Shown one piece after another: positions 53,548 through 62,798 of a stretch of 64,000 nt of DNA; the first letter of the stretch is position 1; each line of letters begins with the position of its first letter. The translations under genes and the position numbers were made by a program. The stretch comes from Nocardioides sp. W7. GTDB taxonomy: Bacteria > Actinomycetota > Actinomycetes > Propionibacteriales > Nocardioidaceae. Below the pieces are notes generated by a model that searched no databases, had not been told where the DNA came from, and worked only from the letters and a program-made list of their open reading frames with translations. The stretch is taken from contig NZ_CP095078.1 in assembly GCF_022919075.1 (NCBI RefSeq), forward strand, positions 2,728,001-2,792,000. Reading direction: 5' to 3'.

Positions 53548-54108
53548 TCAGCCCAGCAGGACGAGGCGGACGACGCCGGCGCAGGCGCAGGCCCAGAGCA
53601 CGCTGGTGAACGTGCCGATGATGAACCGCTCGGCCGCACCGGCCGACGATCCGCTGCGCAACTCGGGGTAGCGGCCCAGCCCCTTGACGGCCAGCGCGAT
53701 GGCGAGGCCCTCGACCTGGCCGCTGACCAGGCTGGCGAAGACGGCGATCCGCTCCAGGGCGCCGATCCAGGCACCGCCGCGCAGCACGGAGCCGGCGGTG
53801 TGGATCGGCTGTTGGTCGCCGGTCGAAGGGTGGTCGTGGCGATCGACCCAGGCGAAGACGAGCGCGGTCAACGGCCCGCCACCGACGGCGGCGAGCGAGC
53901 CGGCGAGGACCACGAGCAGGGTGATGCCGCCGCGGCCCTCGACCAGGACCTCGGGGACGGCGCTCGCGGTGACGGTGGTGGCCGCGAGCAGTGCGACGGA
54001 GCAGGGGACCCAGACCGCGCGCCCGGCGGCCGTCCAGCCGACGGTGGCGGCGACGAGGGCCGCGCCGAGCAGGACGAGGACGACGAGTCCGGCGGTGTCG
54101 GTGCTCAT
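53548..54108 (-). CDS. membrane protein encoded with a SatD-like regulator
   Basis: This 186-residue integral membrane protein has about five hydrophobic segments. It starts AGLVVLVLLGAALVAATVGW, has LLVVLAGSLAAVGGGPLTAL and VFAWVDRHDHPSTGDQ in the middle, and ends WACACAGVVRLVLLG. The loop GGAWIGALERIAVFASLVSG and LAVKGLGRYPELR resembles small membrane proteins paired with SatD-type genes. The function is unknown. Its ATG overlaps the stop of the SatD-like gene by four bases. It is not obviously part of the eCIS-like operon that follows on the same strand. Confidence 0.75.
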   Translation of the reverse strand: MSTDTAGLVVLVLLGAALVAATVGWTAAGRAVWVPCSVALLAATTVTASAVPEVLVEGRGGITLLVVLAGSLAAVGGGPLTALVFAWVDRHDHPSTGDQQPIHTAGSVLRGGAWIGALERIAVFASLVSGQVEGLAIALAVKGLGRYPELRSGSSAGAAERFIIGTFTSVLWACACAGVVRLVLLG

Positions 54109-54701
54109 CTGGTCTCCTGCTGCAGGGCGGCGGTGGCCAGGTGGGTGACGAGCTCGCGGGCGCGCCGGCCCTCGACGATGCCGGCCGCCTGGGCGCGCTG
54201 GCTGACCGCCGACTGGCTGATGCCGAGGGTGCGGGCGGTCTCGTCGTACGACAGCCCCGTGTCGACGAGGTCGGCGACCTCCCACCCGCGGGCGGTGCGG
54301 CGGGCCAGTACGGCGGCCCACAGCCACAGCGCGGACTCCAGCTGTCGGGCCGCGGGGTCGTCGCCGGCGACGCGGAGGTGCCAGGGACTGGTCTTCGCGG
54401 CGGTCACGGCCGCGCGGGCGTGGAGGTACGCCGCGCCGGCGCCGGCGCGGGCGTGTGGGGGGAGGGGCAGGTCGACGGCTCCGATGCCGATGCCGATGCT
54501 CCAGGTCCGGGCCCGCAGGAGCAGCTCGACCGCCGGCGGCAGCGCCGCCGGGTCCTCCAGCACGCCCTGGAGCTCGTCGCCGGCGGTCCGTTCGAAGGGC
54601 CGCAGCACGGGGACCTCGTCCAGCAGCTCCAACGCCGCGGGCACCTGGTCGCGGCCGCGCCTGCTGTCGCGCTGGTCGATCGTGAGCACCAGGACGGTCA
54701 C
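54105..54701 (-). CDS. SatD-like protein with C-terminal helix-turn-helix
   Basis: This 198-residue protein begins VTVLVLTIDQRDSRRGRDQV and contains ERTAGDELQGVL, the GDE-Q pattern of SatD family proteins, then WSIGIGIGAVDLP. Its C-terminal third is a helix-turn-helix like that of sigma factors or MarR proteins (TGLSYDETARTLGISQSAVS). It may be a small regulator coupled to the membrane protein encoded next to it. GAGGAGGAG is a strong ribosome binding site. Inverted repeats in the gap upstream fit autoregulation. A role in stress or secretion is inferred only from the family name. Confidence 0.72.
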   Translation of the reverse strand: MTVLVLTIDQRDSRRGRDQVPAALELLDEVPVLRPFERTAGDELQGVLEDPAALPPAVELLLRARTWSIGIGIGAVDLPLPPHARAGAGAAYLHARAAVTAAKTSPWHLRVAGDDPAARQLESALWLWAAVLARRTARGWEVADLVDTGLSYDETARTLGISQSAVSQRAQAAGIVEGRRARELVTHLATAALQQETR

Positions 54702-54735
54702 GTGGTCTCCTCCTCGGTCCTCCCCTGATGACGAA

Positions 54736-54775
54736 CCTACATTAGGGAATAACCTTACGGAAGATGGCTATAAGG
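54736..54775. promoter_or_regulatory. inverted repeats upstream of the SatD-like gene
   Basis: CCTA-cat-TAGG (54736-54746) and CCTTA-N13-TAAGG (54753-54775) use the same half-site word and lie 35-74 bp before the gene. The region is AT-rich for this window. It is probably the promoter/operator of the SatD-membrane pair. Confidence 0.45.
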
Positions 54776-54784
54776 CGAGAGGCT

Positions 54785-56120
<1,336 letters not shown>

Positions 56121-56160
56121 CCCGTAGCCCGGGCCCGGCTCTCGTCGTTGGTTCGTCAGG

Positions 56161-56178
56161 TCCGCCACTCGGGGCGGA
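56161..56178 (+). terminator. hairpin after dapB
   Basis: TCCGCC-actcgg-GGCGGA forms a 6-bp stem between the dapB stop and the protease gene. It is weak but in the right place. Confidence 0.35.
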
Positions 56179-56199
56179 TCGGGACGAGAGGGTTGCACC

Positions 56200-57732
56200 A
56201 TGCGCAGGAACTGGGGAGTCGCCACGCTGGCGACGCTCGCGATCGGCACGCTCGGGATCACGAGCGGCGGCGGGGCCGCCGAGGCCACCGGAGGCACGGC
56301 GTTCGCCGTCACCGACACCGTCACGGATGCCGGCGGGGCCACCCACGTCCGGATGGACCGGACCTACCACGGGCTGCGGGTGCTCGGCGGCGACCGGGTC
56401 GTGCACCGCGGGCCCGACGAGTCCCTGCGCGGCGTCAGCCAGACCCTGGACGCCGCGCTGACGCTGGCTATCAAGCCCAGCATCACGGCCGACGGGGCCG
56501 TGAAGCAGACCCTCGCCCCGGCCCGGGCGACCGCGGCGATCGCCGACCTGCGCACCGACGGCGCCCCGGAGCTGGTCGTCGACGCGCTCGGCGCCGAGCC
56601 CCGGCTCGCCTGGGAGGTCACCACCGGCGGCACCCAGGCCGACGGCACGCCCAGCCGGCTCGCGACGTACGTCGACGCCCGCACCGGCGCGGTGCTGCGC
56701 CGGGTGGAGGGCATCCACACCGCCGACGGCTCCGGGCAGTCGCTCTACAGCGGGACGGTCCCGCTGTCGATCGCGCAGTCCGGGTCGTCGTACACGCTGA
56801 CCGACCCGGCGCGCGGCAACGCGCGGACGACCGACATGAAGAACAAGGAGGACTCGCTCCTGTGCCAGCTCCTCGGGGTCGGCTGCTCCACCGGCACGGC
56901 GTACTCCAGCCCCGACGCGTCCTTCGGCAGCGGCGCCAACGGCAACCGGGAGACCGCGGCGGTCGACGCCCACTACGGCGGCGCGCAGACCTTCGACTAC
57001 TTCAAGCTGGTCCACGGCCGCAACGGGATCTTCGGCGACGGCACCGGCGCGCCGAGCCGGGTCCACTACGGCACCGGCTACGTGAACGCCTTCTGGGACG
57101 GCTCGAAGATGACCTACGGCGACGGCGACGGCACCGAGTTCGGTCCCCTGGTCTCCCTCGACGTGGCCGGGCACGAGATGAGCCACGGCGTCACCGAGAA
57201 CACCGCGAACCTCACCTATTCCGGCGAGTCCGGCGGCCTGAACGAGGCGACCTCGGACATCTTCGGGACGATGGTGGAGTTCTACTCCGCCAACGCCAGT
57301 GACCCCGGCGACTACCTCATCGGCGAGAAGTTCGACCTCGTCCACCACACCGGCTTCCGGCGGATGGACGACCCGGACGCCGACGGCGCCTCGCAGAACT
57401 GCTGGACCAGTGGCACCAAGGACCTCGACGTCCACTACTCCTCGGGCGTCGGCAACCACTTCTTCTACCTGCTCGCCGAGGGCTCCGGCCCGAAGACCGT
57501 CGGCGGGGTCGCCCACAGCTCCACCACCTGCAACGGCTCCGCGGTGAGCGGCATCGGCCGCGACGTGGCAGCGAGGATCTGGTTCCGGGCCCTGACGGTC
57601 TACATGACCTCCGGCACGACCTACGCCCAGGCCCGGACGGCCACGCTCGCCGCGGCCACCGACCTGTACGGCGCCGGCAGCCCCCAGCGGGCCGCCGTCG
57701 CCGCCGCGTGGAGTGCGGTCAACGTGTCCTGA
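56200..57732 (+). CDS. M4 family metallopeptidase (thermolysin-like), secreted
   Basis: This 510-residue preproprotein has a Sec-type signal peptide (WGVATLATLAIGTLGITSGG), an FTP-like propeptide (FAVTDTVTDAGGATHVRMDR, then RTYHGLRVLGGD), and the M4 catalytic domain. Zinc-binding HEMSH is at about 325-329, and the third ligand lies in GGLNEATSDIFGTM about 20 residues on. The C-terminal helix domain has YNACYTSSGTYAQ-like VYMTSGTTYAQARTATLAAA with the catalytic His in SGVGNHFFYLL. It is an extracellular neutral protease for nutrient release. GAGAGGG precedes the ATG. Confidence 0.93.
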   Translation: MRRNWGVATLATLAIGTLGITSGGGAAEATGGTAFAVTDTVTDAGGATHVRMDRTYHGLRVLGGDRVVHRGPDESLRGVSQTLDAALTLAIKPSITADGAVKQTLAPARATAAIADLRTDGAPELVVDALGAEPRLAWEVTTGGTQADGTPSRLATYVDARTGAVLRRVEGIHTADGSGQSLYSGTVPLSIAQSGSSYTLTDPARGNARTTDMKNKEDSLLCQLLGVGCSTGTAYSSPDASFGSGANGNRETAAVDAHYGGAQTFDYFKLVHGRNGIFGDGTGAPSRVHYGTGYVNAFWDGSKMTYGDGDGTEFGPLVSLDVAGHEMSHGVTENTANLTYSGESGGLNEATSDIFGTMVEFYSANASDPGDYLIGEKFDLVHHTGFRRMDDPDADGASQNCWTSGTKDLDVHYSSGVGNHFFYLLAEGSGPKTVGGVAHSSTTCNGSAVSGIGRDVAARIWFRALTVYMTSGTTYAQARTATLAAATDLYGAGSPQRAAVAAAWSAVNVS

Positions 57733-57753
57733 CGCTCCGGCGCCGGATGCGCC

Positions 57754-57789
57754 GAGGCCCGTGTTGGAGGGGGATCCAGCACGGGCCTC
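57754..57789 (+). terminator. terminator after the M4 protease gene
   Basis: A 10-bp perfect stem (GAGGCCCGTG arm), with extra TTGGA/TCCAG pairing inside, is followed by GTGTGTGTGC, 22 bp after the stop. Confidence 0.7.
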
Positions 57790-57915
57790 GTGTGTGTGCT
57801 GCGTTCGGCTACCGGGCGTCCGGCGCGCTGTGCTTGCGCCGGCCGGGCGGTTAGGTTTCGGCACGCCGTCACGGCCTCGCAGGCTCGGCCGTGGGCTTGC
57901 TCAACCTCACCGTTT

Positions 57916-57948
57916 CGAGCCGTGAGCGACTTCGTCGCTCACGGCTCG
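57916..57948. terminator. bidirectional terminator over the stop codon of the zinc dehydrogenase gene
   Basis: A perfect 15-bp inverted repeat (CGAGCCGTGAGCGAC arm) with a 3-nt loop covers 57939-57941, the stop codon of the minus-strand gene. The last codons of that gene form part of one arm. Confidence 0.65.
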
Positions 57949-58997
57949 ACGGTGACCTTGATGGCTTTGCCGGCTTTGACGATCTGGAAGGCGTCCAGCA
58001 CGCGCTCCAGGGGGATGTGCTCGGTGATCAGGTCCTTGACCGGCACCTGGCCGGTGGAGATGTACTCCAGGGCCCGCTTGTTGTGCTCGGGGGCGGAGCC
58101 GTTGGCACCGTGGATGTGCAGCTGGCGGTAGTGCACGACGTTGGAGTCGCAGGTGATGGTCGGGTCGGTCTTCGGCAGGCCGCCGAAGAACGAGATCCGG
58201 CCGTTGCGCGCGGCCATCGCGATGGCCTGCTCCTGGGTGACGTTGGCGGCGGTGGCGGTGATGATCACGTCGGCGCCCCGGCCGCCGGTGAGCTCCATGA
58301 CCCGTTCGACGACGTCGACCTGGGAGCCGTCGATCGTCTCCTCGGGCTGCACGGCGTCGGCCGACATCTTGAGCCGCTCGGCGTTGACGTCGACGAGGTA
58401 GACCGGCCCGGCCCGGTGGACGCCGCGGGCGATCCGGATGTGCATGCAGCCGATCGGGCCGGCGCCGAAGACGACGACGGTGTCGCCCTCCTCGATGCCG
58501 AGCAGCTCCTGGGCGTTGATCGCGCAGGCGAACGGCTCGGCGGCGGAGGCCTCGTCGTACCCGACGTTGTCGGGGATCCGGTTGAGTCCGTCGACCTTCA
58601 GCACCTGCTGGGGGACGATCATGTACTCGGCGAAGCCGCCGTCGTACTGGTAGCCGACCGAGGTCTGGTTCGCACAGACCGCCATCCAGCCCTTGCGGCA
58701 CTCGTGGCACTCGCCGCACGGGACCGCGGCGATCACCTGCGCGCGGTCGCCGACGGCCCAGGAGGCGCCGTACGTCGCGTTGACGTTCGCACCGACCTCG
58801 ACGACCTCGCCCGCGATCTCGTGACCGATGGTCCGCGGTGGGGTGAGGTTCTGGTGGCCGTTGTAGAAGATCTTCACGTCGGTGCCGCAGGTCGAGCAGT
58901 TCTTGACCTTCAGCTTGATCTCGTCGGGGCCGCACTCCGGCTCCGGCACGTCCTCGAGCCGGACGTCCTCGGGTGCGTAGAACCGCAGGGCCTTCAT
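57939..58997 (-). CDS. zinc-binding medium-chain dehydrogenase, probably for a polyol or polyol phosphate
   Basis: This 352-residue MDR enzyme has the catalytic zinc site Cys37 in NCSTCGTDVKIF, GHEIAGEVVEVG with its His and Glu, and a structural zinc lobe with four Cys in VPCGECHECRKGWMAVC. The NAD motif is VVVFGAGPIGCMHIRIARG. Relatives include sorbitol, threonine and iditol dehydrogenases. It is divergent from a mannitol-type PTS gene, and no mtlD is present, so it probably oxidises the imported hexitol phosphate. That is inference. AGGAGG precedes the ATG. Confidence 0.87.
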   Translation of the reverse strand: MKALRFYAPEDVRLEDVPEPECGPDEIKLKVKNCSTCGTDVKIFYNGHQNLTPPRTIGHEIAGEVVEVGANVNATYGASWAVGDRAQVIAAVPCGECHECRKGWMAVCANQTSVGYQYDGGFAEYMIVPQQVLKVDGLNRIPDNVGYDEASAAEPFACAINAQELLGIEEGDTVVVFGAGPIGCMHIRIARGVHRAGPVYLVDVNAERLKMSADAVQPEETIDGSQVDVVERVMELTGGRGADVIITATAANVTQEQAIAMAARNGRISFFGGLPKTDPTITCDSNVVHYRQLHIHGANGSAPEHNKRALEYISTGQVPVKDLITEHIPLERVLDAFQIVKAGKAIKVTVEP

Positions 58998-59103
58998 CTC
59001 GCATGTCCTCCTGGTGGCGGCGGGGCTGGTGACGGTCGCAAATCGTCGGACCAGCGTACCCCATCCATGTTGATATTCCCCTGGATGTGTTGGTTTGGAA
59101 CCC

Positions 59104-59132
59104 TTGACGTCGCCAATGAGGAGGAATATAAA
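59104..59132 (+). promoter_or_regulatory. mtlA promoter
   Basis: TTGACG, a 17-bp spacer and TATAAA form a near-ideal vegetative promoter. The start would be near 59139, about 55 nt before the ATG. The spacer carries GAGGAATATA, an inverted echo of GATATTCCCC at 59072-59081. Confidence 0.7.
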
Positions 59133-59148
59133 GGCATTCAAAGATACT

Positions 59149-59164
59149 CGTGACAGGGGTCACA
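59149..59164. promoter_or_regulatory. CRP/GlxR-like site upstream of mtlA
   Basis: CGTGA-N6-TCACA matches the CRP consensus TGTGA-N6-TCACA at 9 of 10 positions. It lies about 10 bp downstream of the predicted start point, where a bound protein would repress. GlxR, the actinobacterial relative, prefers TA in the centre, which is absent here. Confidence 0.45.
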
Positions 59165-59194
59165 CGGGTCGACGGCGTTCGGAAAGAGGTCCCC

Positions 59195-61183
59195 ATGGCC
59201 ACCACCACATCGACGGTCTCCAGCCAGAGCGGCGGGGTGCGCGTCCACGTACAGAAGTTCGGCACGGCGATGTCGAACATGATCATGCCCAACATCCCGG
59301 CCCTGATCGCCTGGGGCCTGCTGACCGCCCTGTTCATCGACGTCGGCTGGCTTCCCAACGAGGACCTGGCGACCATGGTCGGCCCGGCGATCCACTACCT
59401 GCTGCCGATCCTGATCGCGGGCACGGGCGGCCGGATGATCTACGGCGACCGGGGCGCCGTCGTCGGTGCCTTCGCGGTGATGGGCGCCATCGCCGGCTCC
59501 GACCTGCTGATCGCCGAGTTCAACGCCGACCTGATCGCCGGAGACCCCGACGCCTCGGAGCTCGGACAGGTCCACATGTTCATCGGGGCGATGATCCTCG
59601 GCCCGCTCTCGGCCTGGGTCATGAAGACCCTCGACGGGTTGTGGGAGGGCAAGATCCGCGCCGGCTTCGAGATGCTCGTCAACATGTTCTCGGCCGGCAT
59701 CACGGCCTTCGTGATGGCGCTCGTCGGCTTCTACACCGTGGCGCCGTTGGTCAACAAGGTCATGGACATCGCCGCCGACGTCGTCGAGAAGCTGGTCGAC
59801 AACAATCTGCTGCCGCTGACCTCGGTCTTCATCGAGCCGGCCAAGGTGTTCTTCCTGAACAACGCCATCAACCACGGTGCACTGACCCCGCTCGGCCTCT
59901 CCGAGGCCGCGGAGGAGGGCAAGTCGGTGCTGTTCCTGCTCGAGGCCAACCCCGGCCCGGGGCTCGGCCTGCTGCTGGCCTTCTCCTTCTTCGGCAAGGG
60001 CATCGCCCGGGCCACCGCCCCCGGTGCCGCGGTCATCCAGTTCTTCGGCGGCATCCACGAGATCTACTTCCCGTACGTGCTGATGAAGCCGAAGCTGATC
60101 CTGGCCATGATCGCCGGCGGCATGACCGGGGTGGCGGTCAACGTCGCGTTCGACGTGGGCCTGCGTGCCCCGGCCGCTCCGGGATCGATCTTCGCGGTCT
60201 ACGCCCAGACCGCGAAGGGCTCCTACGTCGGCGTCACGCTCGCGGTCGTCGCCTCCGCAGCGGTGACCTTCGCCGTGGCCGCCTTCCTGCTCCGGCTCGA
60301 CAGGAGTGACGACGAGGGGGATCTGGCCGCCGCCACGGCGCAGATGGAGGCCAACAAGGGCAAGAAGTCGTCGGTCGCGTCCCTGCTGACCAGCGGCTCC
60401 GCGGCCGGCTCCGGCCCGATCGGCTCGATCGTCTTCGCCTGCGACGCCGGCATGGGCTCCTCCGCCATGGGCGCCTCGGTGCTCCGCAAGAAGATCCGGG
60501 CGGCCGGGTTCCCCGACGTCACGGTCGTCAACAAGGCGATCGCCAACCTGAGCGACGAGTACGACCTGGTGGTCACCCACCAGGACCTGACGGCCCGGGC
60601 GGAACAGAAGACCGGGTCGGCGATCCACGTCTCCGTCGACAACTTCATGGCCAGTCCGCGCTACGACGAGATCGTCGAGCTGGTCCAGCAGCGCAACGGC
60701 GCGGGTGGCGACACCGCGGTCGCGGAGGCGCCGGCCGGCATCGACCCCGCCGGGCTGCTCGAGCTGGGCTCGATCGTGCTCGACGCCCCGAGCGAGAGCC
60801 GCGACGCCGCGATCACCCGAGCCGGTGAGCTCCTGGTCGCCGCCCGGGCCGCGGACTCGTCGTACGTCGACGCGATGCACGCCCGGGAGGAGTCGGTCTC
60901 GACCTTCATGGGCAACGGCCTGGCGATCCCGCACGGCACCAACGAGGCGAAGGCGGCGATACGGCGGACGGCGATCTCGTTCGTGCGCTACGCCGAGCCG
61001 GTCGAGTGGAAGAACAAGCAGGTGCGGTTCGTCGTGGGCATCGCGGCCCTCGGCGACGACCACCTCAAGCTCCTGGGGCGGATCGCCGAGATCTTCCTCG
61101 ACAAGGAGCAGGTCGCCCGCCTGGAGTCGGCGGCCACCCCGGCCGAGGTGATGGAGATCCTGGGCGCGGTCCAGCCGGTCTGA
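59195..61183 (+). CDS. mtlA: PTS mannitol transporter subunit IICBA
   Basis: This 662-residue permease imports and phosphorylates mannitol or a related hexitol. The EIIC domain has about eight membrane segments (AMSNMIMPNIPALIAWGLLT, then LLPILIAGTGGRMIYGDRGA) and FGGIHEIYFPYVLMKPKLIL. EIIB has the phospho-Cys in IVFACDAGMGSSAMGASVLR. EIIA has the phospho-His in GNGLAIPHGTNEAKAAI. The order C-B-A is that of full-length MtlA. The start ATG 59195 has GGAAAGAGG upstream. It is divergent from the zinc dehydrogenase gene. Confidence 0.94.
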   Translation: MATTTSTVSSQSGGVRVHVQKFGTAMSNMIMPNIPALIAWGLLTALFIDVGWLPNEDLATMVGPAIHYLLPILIAGTGGRMIYGDRGAVVGAFAVMGAIAGSDLLIAEFNADLIAGDPDASELGQVHMFIGAMILGPLSAWVMKTLDGLWEGKIRAGFEMLVNMFSAGITAFVMALVGFYTVAPLVNKVMDIAADVVEKLVDNNLLPLTSVFIEPAKVFFLNNAINHGALTPLGLSEAAEEGKSVLFLLEANPGPGLGLLLAFSFFGKGIARATAPGAAVIQFFGGIHEIYFPYVLMKPKLILAMIAGGMTGVAVNVAFDVGLRAPAAPGSIFAVYAQTAKGSYVGVTLAVVASAAVTFAVAAFLLRLDRSDDEGDLAAATAQMEANKGKKSSVASLLTSGSAAGSGPIGSIVFACDAGMGSSAMGASVLRKKIRAAGFPDVTVVNKAIANLSDEYDLVVTHQDLTARAEQKTGSAIHVSVDNFMASPRYDEIVELVQQRNGAGGDTAVAEAPAGIDPAGLLELGSIVLDAPSESRDAAITRAGELLVAARAADSSYVDAMHAREESVSTFMGNGLAIPHGTNEAKAAIRRTAISFVRYAEPVEWKNKQVRFVVGIAALGDDHLKLLGRIAEIFLDKEQVARLESAATPAEVMEILGAVQPV

Positions 61184-61199
61184 CCCAGGCCCGTCCCAC

Positions 61200-61243
61200 C
61201 CGCGGCCCTGGCCCGGCTCCTCAGAGCCGGACCAGGGCCGCGG
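61200..61243. terminator. bidirectional terminator between mtlA and azlD
   Basis: A 20-bp inverted repeat with one mismatch (arm begins CCGCGGCCCTGG) and a 4-nt loop. The azlD stop codon (61221-61223) lies in the loop, so the end of azlD is part of one arm. Confidence 0.7.
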
Positions 61244-61517
61244 TGGCTGCGGCGCCGACCACGACGACGAGGAACGGCGCCCGCACGAGCAGCAGCAGCA
61301 CGGCCGCCCCGAGGCCGGCCGCGCGGGCGTCCAGCGTCAGCCGGCTGCCGTCGGCGAACACCTGGACGGCGACCAGCGCAGCGAGCAGGGCGACGGGGAT
61401 CAGGTCGGCCACCCGTCGTACGACGGGCCGCTCCAGCACCGACGCCGGGACGGAGAGCCCGGCGAGCTTGAGCAGGTAGCAGCCGAGGCCGGCAGCGAGG
61501 ATCGCGGCCCAGGTCAT
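61221..61517 (-). CDS. azlD: AzlD family branched-chain amino acid export protein
   Basis: This 98-residue membrane protein has three hydrophobic segments (WAAILAAGLGCYLLKLAGL, then LIPVALLAALVAVQVFADG and LVVVVGAAATAALV). AzlD forms an exporter for branched-chain and related amino acids with AzlC. Its ATG overlaps the azlC stop by four bases. Confidence 0.88.
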   Translation of the reverse strand: MTWAAILAAGLGCYLLKLAGLSVPASVLERPVVRRVADLIPVALLAALVAVQVFADGSRLTLDARAAGLGAAVLLLLVRAPFLVVVVGAAATAALVRL

Positions 61518-62203
61518 CGCATACCCCTGGCCAGGACGCCGACCAGCAGGGCGACGCCGCCCGCGGCGAGCACCGGCACACCGGCCGGCGCGAACGGGAC
61601 GACGCCGAGCGCGACCGCGACCGCCAGCACGGCGACCAGCCGGTTGCGGGGCTCGGTCAGCCGCGGCCACAGCAGCGCGAGGAACGCACCGCCGGCCGCG
61701 GCGTCGAGCCCGTAGGTGCGCGGGTCGCCGATGGCCTCGCCGGCGACCGCGCCGACGAGGGTGAAGAGGTTCCAGAGCAGGAAGATGGAGCTGCCCGTGA
61801 CCAGGAAGCCGGTGCGGGCCCGATCGGTCGTGTCGCGGGTGACCGACATGGCGCTCGACTCGTCGATCAGGAGCTGGGCCGCGCCGAGCCGGCGTACCCC
61901 GGACCAGGCGAGCAGGGGCGCGAGCCGCAGCCCGTAGAGGGTGTTGCGGGTGCCGAGCAGCAGCGCCGCCGCGGCACCGGAGACCGGTGAGCCGCCGCCC
62001 GCGAGCACGCCGATGAGCGCGAACTGGGAGGCGCCGGTGAACATCAGCAGCGACAGCACGCAGGTCTGCGCGACGCTCAGCCCGGAGGTGACGGACAGTG
62101 CGCCGAAGGAGACGCCGTACAGGCCGGTCGCGATCCCGACCCCGAGGCTGTCGCGGACGATCCCGGCGCGCTGCGGGTCCGACTCGTCGGTCGCTGCCGT
62201 CAC
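61514..62203 (-). CDS. azlC: AzlC family branched-chain amino acid exporter subunit
   Basis: This 229-residue membrane protein has about six segments, with LYGVSFGALSVTSGLSVAQ, MFTGASQFALIGVLAGG and LLGTRNTLYGLRLAPLLAW as family hallmarks. It is the larger subunit of an amino-acid exporter (AzlCD/BrnFE). GTG 62203 overlaps the stop of the GNAT gene upstream, and its own stop overlaps azlD, so the three are one operon. Confidence 0.9.
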   Translation of the reverse strand: MTAATDESDPQRAGIVRDSLGVGIATGLYGVSFGALSVTSGLSVAQTCVLSLLMFTGASQFALIGVLAGGGSPVSGAAAALLLGTRNTLYGLRLAPLLAWSGVRRLGAAQLLIDESSAMSVTRDTTDRARTGFLVTGSSIFLLWNLFTLVGAVAGEAIGDPRTYGLDAAAGGAFLALLWPRLTEPRNRLVAVLAVAVALGVVPFAPAGVPVLAAGGVALLVGVLARGMR

Positions 62204-62754
62204 GTCAGCGCGGTGTGCAGGCGGACCTGCCTGACGAGCGTGCTGCCCTCTCCGTCGAGATCGAGCTCGCGGTGCGCGCCGTCGGCGGCCCACCCGGCGG
62301 CGACGAGGAACGCGCGCAGCCGGTCGTCACTGGCGACCGTCCAGGTCACGGCCCGGGTGAACCGGTCCGCGACCATCGTGTCGGCGACCGCCTGCAGCAG
62401 CCGCGAGCCGTGCCCCTTGCCGCGCTCGGCGGCGTCGACGGTCAGCTCGGCGAGCTCGCCGTCGGCGACGGGGTCGCAGTCGGGGTCGGTCGTGGGGCCG
62501 GTGATCGCGAAGCCGCAGACCCGGTTGCGCTCCAGGGCGACCAGGACCCGGTGCCGGGCGTCCTGCGGGCGGGTGAGCGCGGCGCGCCAGGTCTCGGTGG
62601 CGTGGGCCGTGGCCTCGGGTCCGCTCGGGAACTCGTCCGCCGGCACCAGCCCGCCGTACATCTCGGGCCAGGCACGCAGCTGCAGGTCGGCGATCGCGGG
62701 GGCGTCGTCGGCCCAGGCCACGCGGACGGAGACGTCGGCGGTGGGAAGGCTCAT
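62200..62754 (-). CDS. GNAT family N-acetyltransferase
   Basis: This 184-residue acetyltransferase has the acetyl-CoA binding loop AAERGKGHGSRLLQAVADTM and the start VAWADDAPAIADLQLRAWPE. The acceptor is unknown. It is first in an operon with azlCD, which suggests an amino-acid-like acceptor, though that is inference. The ATG start has GAGGAT 6 nt upstream, a weaker form of the leaderless -10 box seen elsewhere in this window. Confidence 0.87.
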   Translation of the reverse strand: MSLPTADVSVRVAWADDAPAIADLQLRAWPEMYGGLVPADEFPSGPEATAHATETWRAALTRPQDARHRVLVALERNRVCGFAITGPTTDPDCDPVADGELAELTVDAAERGKGHGSRLLQAVADTMVADRFTRAVTWTVASDDRLRAFLVAAGWAADGAHRELDLDGEGSTLVRQVRLHTALT

Positions 62755-62786
62755 GCACTCATCCTCGCAGGCCCCCGACGGCTCAG

Positions 62787-62792
62787 TAGGGT
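62787..62792 (+). promoter_or_regulatory. -10 box of the aldo/keto reductase gene (leaderless)
   Basis: TAGGGT ends 6 nt before the ATG, with no Shine-Dalgarno sequence. Confidence 0.5.
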
Positions 62793-62798
62793 CGAGTC

